Shown: positions 7,674 to 16,648, counted from the first letter of the stretch. The stretch: DNA of 64,000 nucleotides from Rhodosalinus halophilus (GCF_003298775.1 NZ_QNTQ01000024.1:1-64000); one strand, 5' to 3'. The notes: generated from the sequence alone by a model not told the origin. A program made the numbers and translations.

Positions 7674-8861
7674 ATGCGCCTCTCCATCGCTCTTGACGCC
7701 GCCCGCGGTCTGATCGCCGCCACGGCACTGCTGCTCTGCGGCCTTGCCGCTGCGCCGCTCTGGGCCTTCGACACCCAGGCCGAGGCGGCCTATGTCATCG
7801 ACTACAACACCGGCACGGTGCTTCTCGAAAAGAATGCCGACGAGCCGCTGCCGCCGGCGTCGATGTCCAAGCTGATGACGCTCTACATGCTCTTCGAGGG
7901 GCTGCGCGACATCGACTCGCTCACCCTCGAGACGCGCTTTCCGGTCTCCGAGCGAGCCACCGCGATGGGCGGGTCGTCGATGTTCCTCCAGACCAGCGAC
8001 CGACCCACGGTCGAGGAGCTGATCCGCGGCATCGTCGTGCAGTCGGGCAACGACGCGACCGTCGTCGTGGCCGAGGGCCTCGCCGGGTCGGAGGAGGCCT
8101 TCGCGCAGCTGATGAACGACCGCGCCGAGATGCTGGGCATGACGGAGTCGCATTTCGAGAACGCCAGCGGCTGGCCGCATCCCGACCACGAGATGAGCAT
8201 GCGCGATCTCGGCACGCTGGCGGTGCGGCTGATCCGCGACTTTCCCGAGTACTACCCCTATTTCGCCGAACAGAAGTTCGAGTTCGACGGCCGGGTGCCG
8301 TCGAACCATTTCAACCGCAATCCGCTGCTGTCGCTCGACATCGGCGCCGACGGCCTCAAGACGGGTCACACCGAAGAGGCTGGCTTCGGCCTCGTCGGCT
8401 CGGCGGTGCAGGGCGGCCGCCGCGTGGTCTTCGTCGTCAACGGCCTGCCCACGCGCGAGGCGCGCGCGGCCGAAAGCCAGCGCATCCTCAACTGGGCCTT
8501 CCGGCAGTTCGTCGAGCGCGAGGTCGTCGCCGAGGGGCGCGCCATCGCCGAGGCGCCGGTCTGGATGGGCGCCGAGGAGAGCGTGGGCCTCGTCGCCGCC
8601 GAGGGGCGCACGATGCTCCTGCCGGTGCTCGCGCAGGACGAGGTGCCCGGCGAGGTCGTCTTCGACGCGCCCGTGACGGCGCCGATCGCGGCGGGCGACG
8701 TGCTGGGCGAGCTCATCCTGCGGCCGGAGGGGCTGCCGGAGGCGCGCGTGCCCCTGGTGGCCGACCGCGACGTGCCCGAAGGCGGCTTCCGCCAGCGCGT
8801 GCAGACCGTGGGCATGCTGCTGCTCGAGCGGCTGGGCGACCGCGCCGGGGACGCGCTTTGA
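7674..8861 (+). CDS. Serine-type D-Ala-D-Ala carboxypeptidase (PBP5/6, DacF-like)
   Basis: Periplasmic penicillin-binding protein that trims the terminal D-alanine from peptidoglycan stem peptides. It has a signal peptide (about residues 1-31, ending PLWA) and the three peptidase S11 motifs: S63-M-S-K66, S124-G-N126 and K229-T-G231. A C-terminal beta domain (about 290-370) follows, and the end (VQTVGMLLLERLGDRAG) could be an amphipathic membrane anchor. At 395 residues it is of normal length. Its stop overlaps the start of tmk, so the two are cotranscribed and coupled. I prefer ATG 7674 over an in-frame ATG at 7617 because the latter puts charged residues before the signal peptide. Confidence 0.93.
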   Translation: MRLSIALDAARGLIAATALLLCGLAAAPLWAFDTQAEAAYVIDYNTGTVLLEKNADEPLPPASMSKLMTLYMLFEGLRDIDSLTLETRFPVSERATAMGGSSMFLQTSDRPTVEELIRGIVVQSGNDATVVVAEGLAGSEEAFAQLMNDRAEMLGMTESHFENASGWPHPDHEMSMRDLGTLAVRLIRDFPEYYPYFAEQKFEFDGRVPSNHFNRNPLLSLDIGADGLKTGHTEEAGFGLVGSAVQGGRRVVFVVNGLPTREARAAESQRILNWAFRQFVEREVVAEGRAIAEAPVWMGAEESVGLVAAEGRTMLLPVLAQDEVPGEVVFDAPVTAPIAAGDVLGELILRPEGLPEARVPLVADRDVPEGGFRQRVQTVGMLLLERLGDRAGDAL

Positions 8862-9484
8862 CCGGCAGGGGCCGGTTCGTCAGCTTCGAGGGCATCGACG
8901 GCTCGGGCAAGTCCACGCAGGCCCGGCTGCTGGCGGAGCGGCTGCAGGCGCAGGGCCGCGACGTGGTGCTCACGCGCGAGCCGGGCGGCTCGCCGGGCGC
9001 CGAGGAGATCCGCGCGCTCCTGCTCACCGGCGCGCCCGACCGCTGGTCGGCGGAGACCGAGATCCTGCTCTTCACCGCTGCCCGGCGCGACCATCTGGAG
9101 CGTCGGATAGACCCCGCGCTCGCGAAGGGGCAGGTGGTGATCTGCGACCGCTTCGCCGACAGCACGCGGGTCTATCAGGGCGCCACGCGCGGCGATCTGC
9201 GCGGGCTCGTGGACGAGCTGCACGCGCTGATGATCGGGCGTGAGCCGGATCTGACGATCCTCATCGACATCGACCCCGAGACCGGCTGGCGCCGGGCGAC
9301 GGCGCGCCCGGGCGGCGAGGCGCGCTTCGAGGAGTTCGGCGCAGGCATGCAGGCGCGGCTGCGGGCCGGCTTTCTCGCGCTGGCCGAGGAGGCGCCGGAG
9401 CGCTTCCGCGTGATCGACGGACGGGGCAGCGAGGCCGAGGTGGCAGAGGCCGTCGCAAGGGCGGCGGCGGAGGCTCTGGCGTGA
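8858..9484 (+). CDS. tmk: Thymidylate kinase
   Basis: Phosphorylates dTMP to dTDP with ATP for DNA synthesis. The P-loop GIDGSGKST lies at residues 12-20, and CDRFADSTRVYQG holds the conserved DR(Y/F) motif. The lid region has the arginine-rich GWRRATARPGGEARFE. At 208 residues it is full length. Translation starts at TTG 8858, overlapping the TGA of the carboxypeptidase gene, and no other start allows a complete N-terminus. The holB gene overlaps its end by 4 nt; tmk-holB is a common bacterial pair. Confidence 0.96.
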   Translation: MTGRGRFVSFEGIDGSGKSTQARLLAERLQAQGRDVVLTREPGGSPGAEEIRALLLTGAPDRWSAETEILLFTAARRDHLERRIDPALAKGQVVICDRFADSTRVYQGATRGDLRGLVDELHALMIGREPDLTILIDIDPETGWRRATARPGGEARFEEFGAGMQARLRAGFLALAEEAPERFRVIDGRGSEAEVAEAVARAAAEALA

Positions 9485-10605
9485 GCGCCGAGGTGCTCGA
9501 CCTGCCCGAGCCCGACCGGCTGGAGGGCGTCCCGCATCCGCGCCACACGCCGCGGCTCTTCGGACAGGACGCGGCCGAGCGCAGCTTTCTCGCCGCGCAT
9601 GCCGCGGGGCGGCTGCATCACGGCTGGCTTCTGACCGGGCCGCGCGGGGTGGGCAAGGCGACGCTCGCCTGGCGCATCGCGCGCTTCCTGCTCGCGCAGC
9701 CGGCGGAGGGCCACGGCGGCCTCTTCGGCGGGCCCGAGACGCCCGCGAGCCTCGACATCGATCCCGAGCACCCGGTGGCGCGGCGGGTGGCCGCCCTGTC
9801 GGAGCCCGGCCTGTTCCTGCTCCGCCGTGGCGTCAACGCGAGCGGCAGCGGGCTCTCGGACGCGATCCGCGTCGAGGAGGTCCGAAAGCTCAGGAGCTTC
9901 TTCGCGCTCTCCAATGCGGAAGGCGGGCAACGGGTCGTCATCATCGACGCCGCCGACGAGATGAACACCAACGCCGCCAACGCGGTGCTCAAGCTGCTCG
10001 AGGAGCCGCCGCCGCGCGCGACGCTGCTGCTCGTCAGCCATCAGCCCGCGCGGCTCCTGCCCACGATCCGCTCCCGCTGCCGGACCTTGCCGCTCGCCCC
10101 GCTGGGGGAGGCGGATCTGGCGGCCGCGCTGGAGCAGGCCGGCGTCGAGGCCGAGGGCGGCGCCGGCGCGCTGGCCGCGCTGTCGGGCGGCTCGGTCGGC
10201 GCGGCCGTGGCGCTTGCGCAGGGGGGCGGCGCGGAGCTCTACGCGGACCTCGTGCGCGTGCTCGCCTCGCTGCCGCGGCTCGACCGCGCGGCCGCGATTG
10301 CCCTGTCCGAGCGCGCGGCGGGCCAGGGCGCCGAGGCGCGCCGCGATCTGCTGTTCGACCTGATCGAGCACGCCCTCGCGCGCCTCGCGCTGGCCGGCGC
10401 GACCGGCCGCGCGCCCGCGCCGGAAGCCGCGCCGGGCGAGGCCGAGACGCTGCGGCGGCTCTCCCCGGATGCGCAGAGCGCGCGCGGCTGGGCCGAGCTC
10501 GCGCCGCTCGTGGGCGGGCGGCTGCGGCACGGCCGGGCGGTCAACCTTGACCCTGCTTCGCTCATCCTAGATACCCTGCACAGCATCGCCGACAGGGCCC
10601 GCTGA
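9481..10605 (+). CDS. holB: DNA polymerase III delta-prime subunit
   Basis: Clamp-loader subunit of the replicative DNA polymerase. It starts at GTG 9481, overlapping the tmk stop. Its AAA+ fold shows a P-loop-like GPRGVGKATLAWR (about residues 53-65), the SRC motif region IRSRCRTLPLAP and LKLLEEPP, a clamp-loader hallmark. The C-terminal half is Ala-rich and helical. At 374 residues it is somewhat longer than the E. coli protein, as is usual in alphaproteobacteria. It sits between tmk and tatD, a conserved order in many proteobacteria. Confidence 0.95.
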   Translation: MSAEVLDLPEPDRLEGVPHPRHTPRLFGQDAAERSFLAAHAAGRLHHGWLLTGPRGVGKATLAWRIARFLLAQPAEGHGGLFGGPETPASLDIDPEHPVARRVAALSEPGLFLLRRGVNASGSGLSDAIRVEEVRKLRSFFALSNAEGGQRVVIIDAADEMNTNAANAVLKLLEEPPPRATLLLVSHQPARLLPTIRSRCRTLPLAPLGEADLAAALEQAGVEAEGGAGALAALSGGSVGAAVALAQGGGAELYADLVRVLASLPRLDRAAAIALSERAAGQGAEARRDLLFDLIEHALARLALAGATGRAPAPEAAPGEAETLRRLSPDAQSARGWAELAPLVGGRLRHGRAVNLDPASLILDTLHSIADRAR

Positions 10606-10640
10606 AGGCTGCCCCCAGCGCCAACATAGCCGCAGAGATC

Positions 10641-11426
10641 ATGCCGTCGCGCATCACCGACAGCCATTGCCATCTGGATTTTCCCGGTCTCGTCGAGGAC
10701 GTCGGTGACGTCGTCGCCCGCGCCCGTGCGACCGGCGTGCATCGCATGGTCACGATCTGCACGAAGCTTCGCAACCGCGATGCCGTGAGGGCGATCGCCG
10801 CAGCGCACGAGGGCGTGTTCTACGCCGCCGGCACGCATCCGATGAGCGCGGCCGAAGAGCCGATGGCGAGCGTCGAGGACCTGGTCGCGCTGGCCGACGA
10901 TCCGCTCTGCGTCGGCCTGGGCGAGAGCGGGCTCGACTATCACTACACCGCCGAGAGTGCCGAGGCGCAGCAGGAAAGCCTGCGCCGGCACATCGAGGCC
11001 GCGCAGGAGACGGGCCTGCCGCTCATCATCCATGCGCGCGACGCGGACGAGGACATGGCGCGCCTGCTCGCCGAGGGACACGCGCGCAAGCCCTATTCCT
11101 GCGTCATGCACTGCTTTTCCTCGGGGGCCGGCCTGGCGCGGGCCGCGCTCGACCTGGGCTTCTACCTGTCGATGTCGGGCATCGCGGCCTTCCCCAGATC
11201 CACCGCGCTGCGCGAGATCTTCGCCGCGGCGCCGCTCGACCGCATCCTGGTCGAGACCGACAGCCCCTATCTCGCGCCGCCGCCCCATCGCGGCAAGCGC
11301 AACGAGCCCTCTTACGTCGTGCACACCGCGAAGGTGGGCGCGGAGCTTTTCGGTCTGTCCTACGAGGACTTCGCCGCCGCGACCGAGGCCAATTTCGAGC
11401 GCCTCTTTCCGAGGGCCGCGGCGTGA
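10641..11426 (+). CDS. tatD: TatD family metal-dependent hydrolase (DNase)
   Basis: TIM-barrel metal-dependent nuclease of the TatD/YcfH family, with 3'-5' exonuclease activity known in relatives. Metal ligands are visible: H9 and H11 in DSHCHLD, Glu in GLGESGLDYHY, His in IIHARD, His in CVMHCFSS and Asp in VETDSPYLAP. At 261 residues it has family length. It lies 35 bases after holB and overlaps the next gene by 4 nt, matching the frequent tmk-holB-tatD order. Confidence 0.95.
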   Translation: MPSRITDSHCHLDFPGLVEDVGDVVARARATGVHRMVTICTKLRNRDAVRAIAAAHEGVFYAAGTHPMSAAEEPMASVEDLVALADDPLCVGLGESGLDYHYTAESAEAQQESLRRHIEAAQETGLPLIIHARDADEDMARLLAEGHARKPYSCVMHCFSSGAGLARAALDLGFYLSMSGIAAFPRSTALREIFAAAPLDRILVETDSPYLAPPPHRGKRNEPSYVVHTAKVGAELFGLSYEDFAAATEANFERLFPRAAA

Positions 11427-12223
11427 GCGGGGAGCTGCGCTTCACGATCCTCGGCTGCGGCTCCTCGGGGGGCGTGCCGCGGCTGGGCGGGCACTGGGGC
11501 GCCTGCGACCCGAAGAACCCCCGGAACCGCCGCCGCCGCTGTTCGATGCTGGTCGAGCGCGAGACGCCGCAGGGCGTGACGCGGGTTCTGATCGACACCT
11601 CGCCCGACCTGCGCCAGCAGCTGCTCGACGCGGGTGTGGGCGAACTCGACGCGGTGGTCTACACCCACAGCCACGCCGATCACGTCCACGGCCTCGACGA
11701 CCTGCGCATGATCGTCTTCAACATGCGGCGCCGTCTGCCGGTCTGGGCCGACGGCGACACGCAGAACGACCTCTTCTCGCGCTTCGGCTACGCCTTCGTG
11801 CAGCCAGAGGACAGCCCCTATCCGCCGATCCTCGACATGCACACCATCCACGGCGACGTGCGCGTGGAGGGGCAGGGCGGAGAGCTCAGCCTCACGCCCT
11901 TCAAGGTCGGGCACGGCTCGATCGACGCGCTGGGGTTCCGGATCGGCCCGCTCGCCTATCTGCCCGATGTGGCGGAGATCTACGACAAGGCCTGGGCCGC
12001 GCTGGAGGATCTGGACTGCTGGGTTCTCGACGCGTTGCGCCGCACGCCGCATCCGACCCACGCCCATCTCGACCGTTCGCTCGAGTGGATCGCGCGCGTG
12101 CGACCGGCGCGCGCGGTGCTGACGAACATGCACATCGACATGGACTACGCGGAGGTGGACCGCGACACGCCCGAGCATGTCACCCCCGCGCACGACGGGA
12201 TGGTGATCCGCTACCCGCTGTGA
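11423..12223 (+). CDS. MBL-fold metallohydrolase (PhnP-like)
   Basis: A 266-residue metallo-beta-lactamase-fold hydrolase. The signature HSHADH is present (YTHSHADHVHGLDD), with further metal ligands in KVGHGSIDALG and DALRRTPHPTHAH. The N-terminal GCGSSGGVPRLGGHWG and a clustered CDPKNPRNRRRR match the PhnP/Lipoate-ligase-associated group of cyclic phosphodiesterase-like enzymes that follow tatD in many alphaproteobacteria. It starts at GTG 11423, overlapping the tatD stop. The substrate is unknown; phosphodiester or cyclic phosphate is likely from the family. Confidence 0.88.
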   Translation: MSGELRFTILGCGSSGGVPRLGGHWGACDPKNPRNRRRRCSMLVERETPQGVTRVLIDTSPDLRQQLLDAGVGELDAVVYTHSHADHVHGLDDLRMIVFNMRRRLPVWADGDTQNDLFSRFGYAFVQPEDSPYPPILDMHTIHGDVRVEGQGGELSLTPFKVGHGSIDALGFRIGPLAYLPDVAEIYDKAWAALEDLDCWVLDALRRTPHPTHAHLDRSLEWIARVRPARAVLTNMHIDMDYAEVDRDTPEHVTPAHDGMVIRYPL

Positions 12224-12239
12224 GCGGCGGGACCGCCCC

Positions 12240-13166
12240 GTGCAGGCGCTGATCGAGGTCATCCTGCCCGTCTTCCTGGTGATGGGCTTCGGCTACGCCG
12301 CCGTCTGGCGCGGGCTCTTCCCGGACTCGGCGGTGGACGGTCTGATGACCTTCACCCAGAGCTTCGCGATCCCCTGCCTGCTGTTCCGCGCGATCTCGAC
12401 CCTCGACCTCGGGCAGGAGTTCGCGCCTGCGCTGCTCGTCTCCTTCTATGCCGGCGCGCTCGCGGGCTTCGCCGCAGGGCTGCTCGGCGCGCGCTGTCTC
12501 TTCGGCCGCGACTGGGAGGATGCCGTCGCCATCGGCTTCGTCGGGCTCTTCTCGAACTCGCTGCTGCTGGGCCTGCCGATCACCGAGCGCGCCTACGGAA
12601 GCGAGGCGCTGGCCGGCAACTACGCCATCGTCGCGCTGCACGCGCCCGTCTGCTACGGCGTGGGCATCGTGGCGATGGAGGTGGCGCGCGCCCGCGCCGC
12701 CCCCCGCGCGCTCGTCCGGCAGGTCGCCGGGGCCCTGCTGCGCAACGCGCTGGTGATCGGCATCCTGCTGGGTTTCGCGGTGAATCTCTCGGGGGTGACG
12801 CTTCCCGCGCCTGTCACCGACGCGCTCGACCTGATGATCCGCGCCGCTCTGCCGGCGGCGCTCTTCGGGCTGGGTGGCGTGCTCTACCGCTACCGCCCCG
12901 AGGGCGACATGCGCGCCATCGCCTATGTCGTCGCCGTCTCGCTGGTGCTGCATCCGCTGGTGACATGGTCGCTCGGGCGGGCGTTCCAGCTCTCCGAGGC
13001 GGGGCTGCGCTCGGCGGTGATGACGGCGGCCATGGCGCCGGGGGTCAACACCTATATCTTCGCCAATCTCTACGGCCGCGCCCGGCGCGTCGCGGCCTCG
13101 GCGGTGCTGATCGCCACGGCGCTGTCGGTGGTCACGATCTGGATCTGGCTGCACATCCTGCCCTGA
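12240..13166 (+). CDS. AEC family (auxin efflux carrier-like) permease
   Basis: A 308-residue integral membrane protein with about ten hydrophobic segments. It begins VILPVFLVMGFGYAAVWRG and ends ALSVVTIWIWLHILP, as expected for the AEC family of secondary transporters, some of which export malonate, malate or lactate. Conserved small-residue stretches such as LLLGLPITERAYG and a late APGVNTYIFANLYG match family positions. It starts at GTG 12240, 16 bases after the metallohydrolase, and is probably the last gene of that operon. Substrate unknown. The gene ends directly before the tandem 86-bp repeats. Confidence 0.85.
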   Translation: MQALIEVILPVFLVMGFGYAAVWRGLFPDSAVDGLMTFTQSFAIPCLLFRAISTLDLGQEFAPALLVSFYAGALAGFAAGLLGARCLFGRDWEDAVAIGFVGLFSNSLLLGLPITERAYGSEALAGNYAIVALHAPVCYGVGIVAMEVARARAAPRALVRQVAGALLRNALVIGILLGFAVNLSGVTLPAPVTDALDLMIRAALPAALFGLGGVLYRYRPEGDMRAIAYVVAVSLVLHPLVTWSLGRAFQLSEAGLRSAVMTAAMAPGVNTYIFANLYGRARRVAASAVLIATALSVVTIWIWLHILP

Positions 13167-13194
13167 GCAAAGAGCGCAAGCCCCGCCGCCAAAG

Positions 13195-13480
13195 GTAGGG
13201 TGCGTGATCTCACGCACCCGGCCGCGCCCTGACGACGGGCCAGAAGCGCGTCGCCGTCCATACGGACGCATGAGGTCAGTGTAGGGTGCGTGATCTCACG
13301 CACCCGGCTGTGCCCTGACGACGGGCCAGCTGCGCAGCGCCGTCCATACGGAGGCATGAGGTCAGTGTAGGGTGCGTGATCTCACGCACCCGGCCGCGCC
13401 CTGACGACGGGGCCAGCTGCGCAGCGCCGTCCATTCGGACGCATGAGGTCAGGGTAGGGTGCGTGATCTCACGCACCCCC
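13195..13480. repeat. Tandem 86-bp palindromic repeat array (four palindromes)
   Basis: A 22-nt perfect inverted repeat, with arms GGGTGCGTGA and TCACGCACCC around TC, occurs at 13198-13219, 13284-13305, 13370-13391 and 13457-13478. The spacing is 86, 86 and 87 bases. The intervening sequence is also repeated with few changes and contains smaller inverted repeats (CGTCC/GGACG, and GCCC/GGGC around TGACGAC). The array sits between two convergent genes. It looks like a REP-type extragenic element amplified in tandem and could end transcription from both sides. Confidence 0.9.
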
Positions 13481-13496
13481 CAATCGGTCCAGCCGC

Positions 13497-14432
13497 TCAC
13501 TCCGCCATGGTCAGCTGGTAGCTGTGCGGCACGTAGCGGAAGCCGTCGCCCGCCGTCTCGACGTATCCCAGCCCGGGGAAGGGCATGTGATAGCCGATGA
13601 AGGGCACCTTGTCGGCCGAGAGCATGCCCAGCAGGCGCCGGCGCGTCGCGGCCGCGGCCTCCTTGTCGCGGTCGAAGCGCACCTCCCAGTCGGGATGCGC
13701 CAGCGACCAGACGTAGTGGTTGGCGAAATCCGCCGCGATCAGGAGCTGCTGCCCCTCGCTCTCCAGCATGTAGACCATGTGCCCCGGCGTGTGGCCGAAG
13801 GCGGCCATGGCGGTCACGCCCGGCGCGACGCTGGCGCCGTCCTCGACGAACTCGATCTTGCCGGCGTCCGAAAGCGGGCGGACCTTCACCTCGAAGGTCT
13901 CGTTGCCCGACATGTCCCAGGCGTCGAATTCCGCCGCGCCGGTGAGATAGCGCGCGCCCGCGAAGGTCTCGGTCTCGCCGTCCATGAGCCCGCCGATGTG
14001 GTCGCCGTGCATGTGCGTGATGACGACGTGGCCGATCTGATCGGCGGAGTAGCCTGCGGCCTCCAGCGCGGCGCGCGTGCCGGCCGGCGCGAGACCGGTG
14101 TCGAAGAGGATCAGCTGGGAGCCGGTGTTGACCACGGTGGGGGTGAAGAAGAAGCGGCTCGCGTCGGTGGGGATCATCGCGGCCTCCGACGCCTCGGCGA
14201 AGGCCTCTTCCGAGACGTTCAGCCCGAAGATCGTCTGCGGGTCCGGCACGATGCGTGTGCCGGCGAGCAGCGTGGTGACCTCGAAGCCGCCCAGCCTGAA
14301 GCGGGCATGGGTCGGGATCTCGGTGCCCATCATCGGCGCTGCGGCATGGCCGCGCGAGGCGCCGGCGGCGGCGAGCGGCAGGGCTGCGGCGCCGGCGAGC
14401 GCCTGGCGGCGGTTGAGCGTGGGGTAGGTCAT
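13497..14432 (-). CDS. Exported MBL-fold metallohydrolase with Tat signal
   Basis: A 311-residue secreted metallo-beta-lactamase-fold hydrolase. The N-terminus carries a twin-arginine signal (NRRQALAGAAALPLA, then a cut after SRGHA), so it folds in the cytoplasm and is exported. Metal ligands are in THMHGDHIGG, GHTPGHMVY, AADFANH and GYHMPFPG. I chose ATG 14432 because GGAGG precedes it on the minus strand and the Tat signal follows at once. The family includes lactonase-like (quorum-quenching) and aryl hydrolases; the substrate is not evident. Its stop is 18 bases from the repeat array. Confidence 0.88.
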   Translation of the reverse strand: MTYPTLNRRQALAGAAALPLAAAGASRGHAAAPMMGTEIPTHARFRLGGFEVTTLLAGTRIVPDPQTIFGLNVSEEAFAEASEAAMIPTDASRFFFTPTVVNTGSQLILFDTGLAPAGTRAALEAAGYSADQIGHVVITHMHGDHIGGLMDGETETFAGARYLTGAAEFDAWDMSGNETFEVKVRPLSDAGKIEFVEDGASVAPGVTAMAAFGHTPGHMVYMLESEGQQLLIAADFANHYVWSLAHPDWEVRFDRDKEAAAATRRRLLGMLSADKVPFIGYHMPFPGLGYVETAGDGFRYVPHSYQLTMAE

Positions 14433-14574
14433 CTGGTCCTCCGCATGTTGTCCCGGCGGCAAGATAGAGGTTTCGGAGGCCGCGCGTCGTGCGGCGATGC
14501 ACATGCGCTGTGTTGTCACGCGACTGTGAACGGCGGGCGGTCTTCGCGGCAGCATACTGGCGCGCGACGAAACC

Positions 14575-15003
14575 ATGGCCCGGACCCCGAGCCCATACGA
14601 CGACAGCGCGCCGGAGGCGCTGCTTTGCGCCGTGGAGCCTGCGCGACGGCAGGCCGAGGCACGCCGCCTCGATGCGCTCTTCCGCGCGGTCACCGGCTGG
14701 CCGCCCAGGGTCTGGGGCGGCAGGATCCTCGGCTACGGACAGTATCGCTACACCTACGGCAGCGGACTCAGCGGCACCTGGCTGGCCACGGGCTTCGCGT
14801 CCGGCAAGGCGCGGCACTCGATCCACATCATGCCCGGCTATGCCGGTTTCGGTGCGATACGCGCCCGGCTCGGCCGGCATCGCGCGGGCAAGGCCTGTCT
14901 CTACGTCGTCCGGCTGGAGGACATCGACCTCGCGGTCCTGGCCGAACTGGTCCGCGCGGGGCTCGACGACCTCTCCCGGCAATGGCCGGTGGAGCCCGGA
15001 TGA
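14575..15003 (+). CDS. DUF1801 domain protein
   Basis: A 142-residue protein matching the DUF1801 (YdhG-like) fold: FRAVTGWPPRVWGGRILGYGQYRY, then FASGKARHSIHIMPGY and a late GKACLYVVRLEDIDLAVL. These are small cytoplasmic proteins of unknown function, structurally related to iron chaperone frataxin-like folds. It is divergent from the metallohydrolase and 60 bases upstream of gltX on the same strand, so the two may be cotranscribed. Confidence 0.8.
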   Translation: MARTPSPYDDSAPEALLCAVEPARRQAEARRLDALFRAVTGWPPRVWGGRILGYGQYRYTYGSGLSGTWLATGFASGKARHSIHIMPGYAGFGAIRARLGRHRAGKACLYVVRLEDIDLAVLAELVRAGLDDLSRQWPVEPG

Positions 15004-15063
15004 GCGCGCTGGACAAGGCGGGGCCCCTGTGACAGGGGAAGCGCCGGACAGGAGAGCCCGGCG

Positions 15064-16389
15064 ATGACCACCACCCGTTTCGCCCCTTCGCCCACGGGGT
15101 ACCTGCATGTGGGCAACCTGCGAACCGCGCTGATGAACCATCTCATCGCGCGCAAGGTCGGCGGCACCTTCATCCTGCGCATCGACGATACCGATCCCGA
15201 GCGGTCGAAGGAGGACTACGTCGAGGCGATCAAGGAAGACCTGACCTGGCTCGGCATCACCTGGGCGCGGATCGAGCGGCAGTCGGCCCGCCTGCACCGC
15301 TACGAGGAAGCCGCGGACCGGCTGCGCGGCATGGGCCGGCTCTACGAGTGCTTCGAGACGCCCGAGGAACTGGAGCTCAAGCGCCGCAAGCAGCTCGCCA
15401 TGGGCCGTCCGCCGGTCTACGACCGCGCCGCGCTGGCGCTGTCGGACGAGGAGAAGGCGCGGCTGCGCGCCGAGCGCGGCGCGGGCCACTGGCGCTTCAA
15501 GCTCGATCACGCGCGCATCGAGTGGGAGGACGGGATCCTCGGGCATCGCTCGATCGACGCGGCCTCGGTCTCGGACCCGGTGCTGATCCGGGCCGACGGG
15601 CAGGTGCTCTACACCCTCGCCTCGGTCGTGGACGACACCGAGATGGCGGTGACGGACGTGGTGCGCGGCTCGGACCATGTCACCAACACCGCCACGCAGA
15701 TCCAGATCATCGAGGCGCTGGGCGGCAAGCTGCCCCGGTTCGCGCATCACTCGCTGCTCACCGGCCCGCAGGGCGAGGCGCTGTCGAAGCGGCTGGGCAC
15801 GCTGAGCCTGCGCGACCTGCGCGCGCAGGGCGTCGAGCCCGCGGCGCTCGTGAGCCTCATGGCGCGGCTCGGCTCCTCGGACCCGGTGGAGCTCACCGGC
15901 GACCTGGACCGGCTCGCGGCGGACTTCGACCTGTCGAAATTCGGCGCCGCGCCCACGAAGTTCGACGTCAACGACCTCTTCCAGCTCTCTGCCCGGCACC
16001 TGCATTCGCTGCCCTTCGCGGCCGTGCGCGCCGAGATACGCGTCCTCGGCGTGCCCGACGACCTGGCCGAGCGTTTCTGGACCGTCGCGCGCGAGAACAT
16101 CGAAACCCGCGCGGATCTCGCCCAATGGTGGGCGCTCTGCCACGACGGGGCGGAGCCCGTGATCGCGCCAGAGGACGAGGACTTCGTGGCCGAGGCCATG
16201 GCGCTGCTGCCGGATCCGCCCTACGGGCCGGAGAGCTGGGGCGAATGGACGGCAGCCGTGCGCGAGAAGACCGGCCGCAAGGGCAAGGCGCTCTTCATGC
16301 CGCTGCGCAAGGCGCTGACCGGGCGCGCGCGGGGGCCGGAAATGGCCGACCTCATGCCGCTCCTTCAGCGGGTGCGCGCGAAGGAGTGA
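15064..16389 (+). CDS. gltX: Glutamyl-tRNA synthetase
   Basis: Charges tRNA-Glu (and possibly tRNA-Gln) with glutamate. The class I signature is FAPSPTGYLHVGN (HIGH-like) at residues 5-17, and the KMSKS-like motif is EALSKRLGT near residue 240. At 441 residues it is of the short alphaproteobacterial type. Rhodobacterales often have two gltX copies, one acting with the amidotransferase on tRNA-Gln; which copy this is cannot be told from the sequence alone. It is convergent with selO, separated by a hairpin. Confidence 0.95.
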   Translation: MTTTRFAPSPTGYLHVGNLRTALMNHLIARKVGGTFILRIDDTDPERSKEDYVEAIKEDLTWLGITWARIERQSARLHRYEEAADRLRGMGRLYECFETPEELELKRRKQLAMGRPPVYDRAALALSDEEKARLRAERGAGHWRFKLDHARIEWEDGILGHRSIDAASVSDPVLIRADGQVLYTLASVVDDTEMAVTDVVRGSDHVTNTATQIQIIEALGGKLPRFAHHSLLTGPQGEALSKRLGTLSLRDLRAQGVEPAALVSLMARLGSSDPVELTGDLDRLAADFDLSKFGAAPTKFDVNDLFQLSARHLHSLPFAAVRAEIRVLGVPDDLAERFWTVARENIETRADLAQWWALCHDGAEPVIAPEDEDFVAEAMALLPDPPYGPESWGEWTAAVREKTGRKGKALFMPLRKALTGRARGPEMADLMPLLQRVRAKE

Positions 16390-16532
16390 GTGCGGCGCGC
16401 GTCGCGGATCACGCTGTCTTGCGGCACCAACGCCCATGCGCGCCGGCCGGCTCGCCGCCTTCCTCGTCGCGGAACGTGACAGTCCACCGCACCCGGCGGC
16501 GCAGGAGCCCGCAGAGCGCCGCGGGCGCCGCC

Positions 16533-16567
16533 CCGGTTCCTTCTTCTTGGCGAAAATATCCCGCGGG
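16533..16567 (-). repeat. Dispersed 35-nt motif, copy 1
   Basis: On the plus strand the motif runs from CCGG through TCCTTCTTCTTGGCGAAAA to CCCGCGGG. A second copy with the same layout (TCCTTCCTCTTGCCCGAAA, then CCCCCGCCGG) is at 60557-60591. I recall near-identical sequences scattered through Rhodobacterales intergenic regions. Function unknown. This copy sits between the convergent gltX and selO genes. Confidence 0.55.
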
Positions 16568-16570
16568 GGT

Positions 16571-16591
16571 GTGGGGGCGCGAAGCCCCCAC
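16571..16591. terminator. Hairpin between convergent gltX and selO
   Basis: GTGGGGGC and GCCCCCAC form an 8-bp stem around a five-base loop. It lies 58 bases beyond the selO stop and about 180 beyond the gltX stop, so it could end transcription from both sides. There is no clear U-tract, so confidence is moderate. Confidence 0.5.
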
Positions 16592-16648
16592 CGGCACCGG
16601 CGCGGCAGCCGGGCATTCGCCCTGCCGGCCGGTCCGCCGTGCCGGAGC

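Noticed and set aside
13195-13480. A CRISPR array
   Set aside because: The 64-base spacers are themselves repeated, and no cas genes are present.
13276-16437. A very long open frame on the minus strand (about 1050 codons)
   Set aside because: It runs opposite gltX, DUF1801 and other real genes; high GC makes antisense frames stay open. The protein is Arg/His-rich with no domain.
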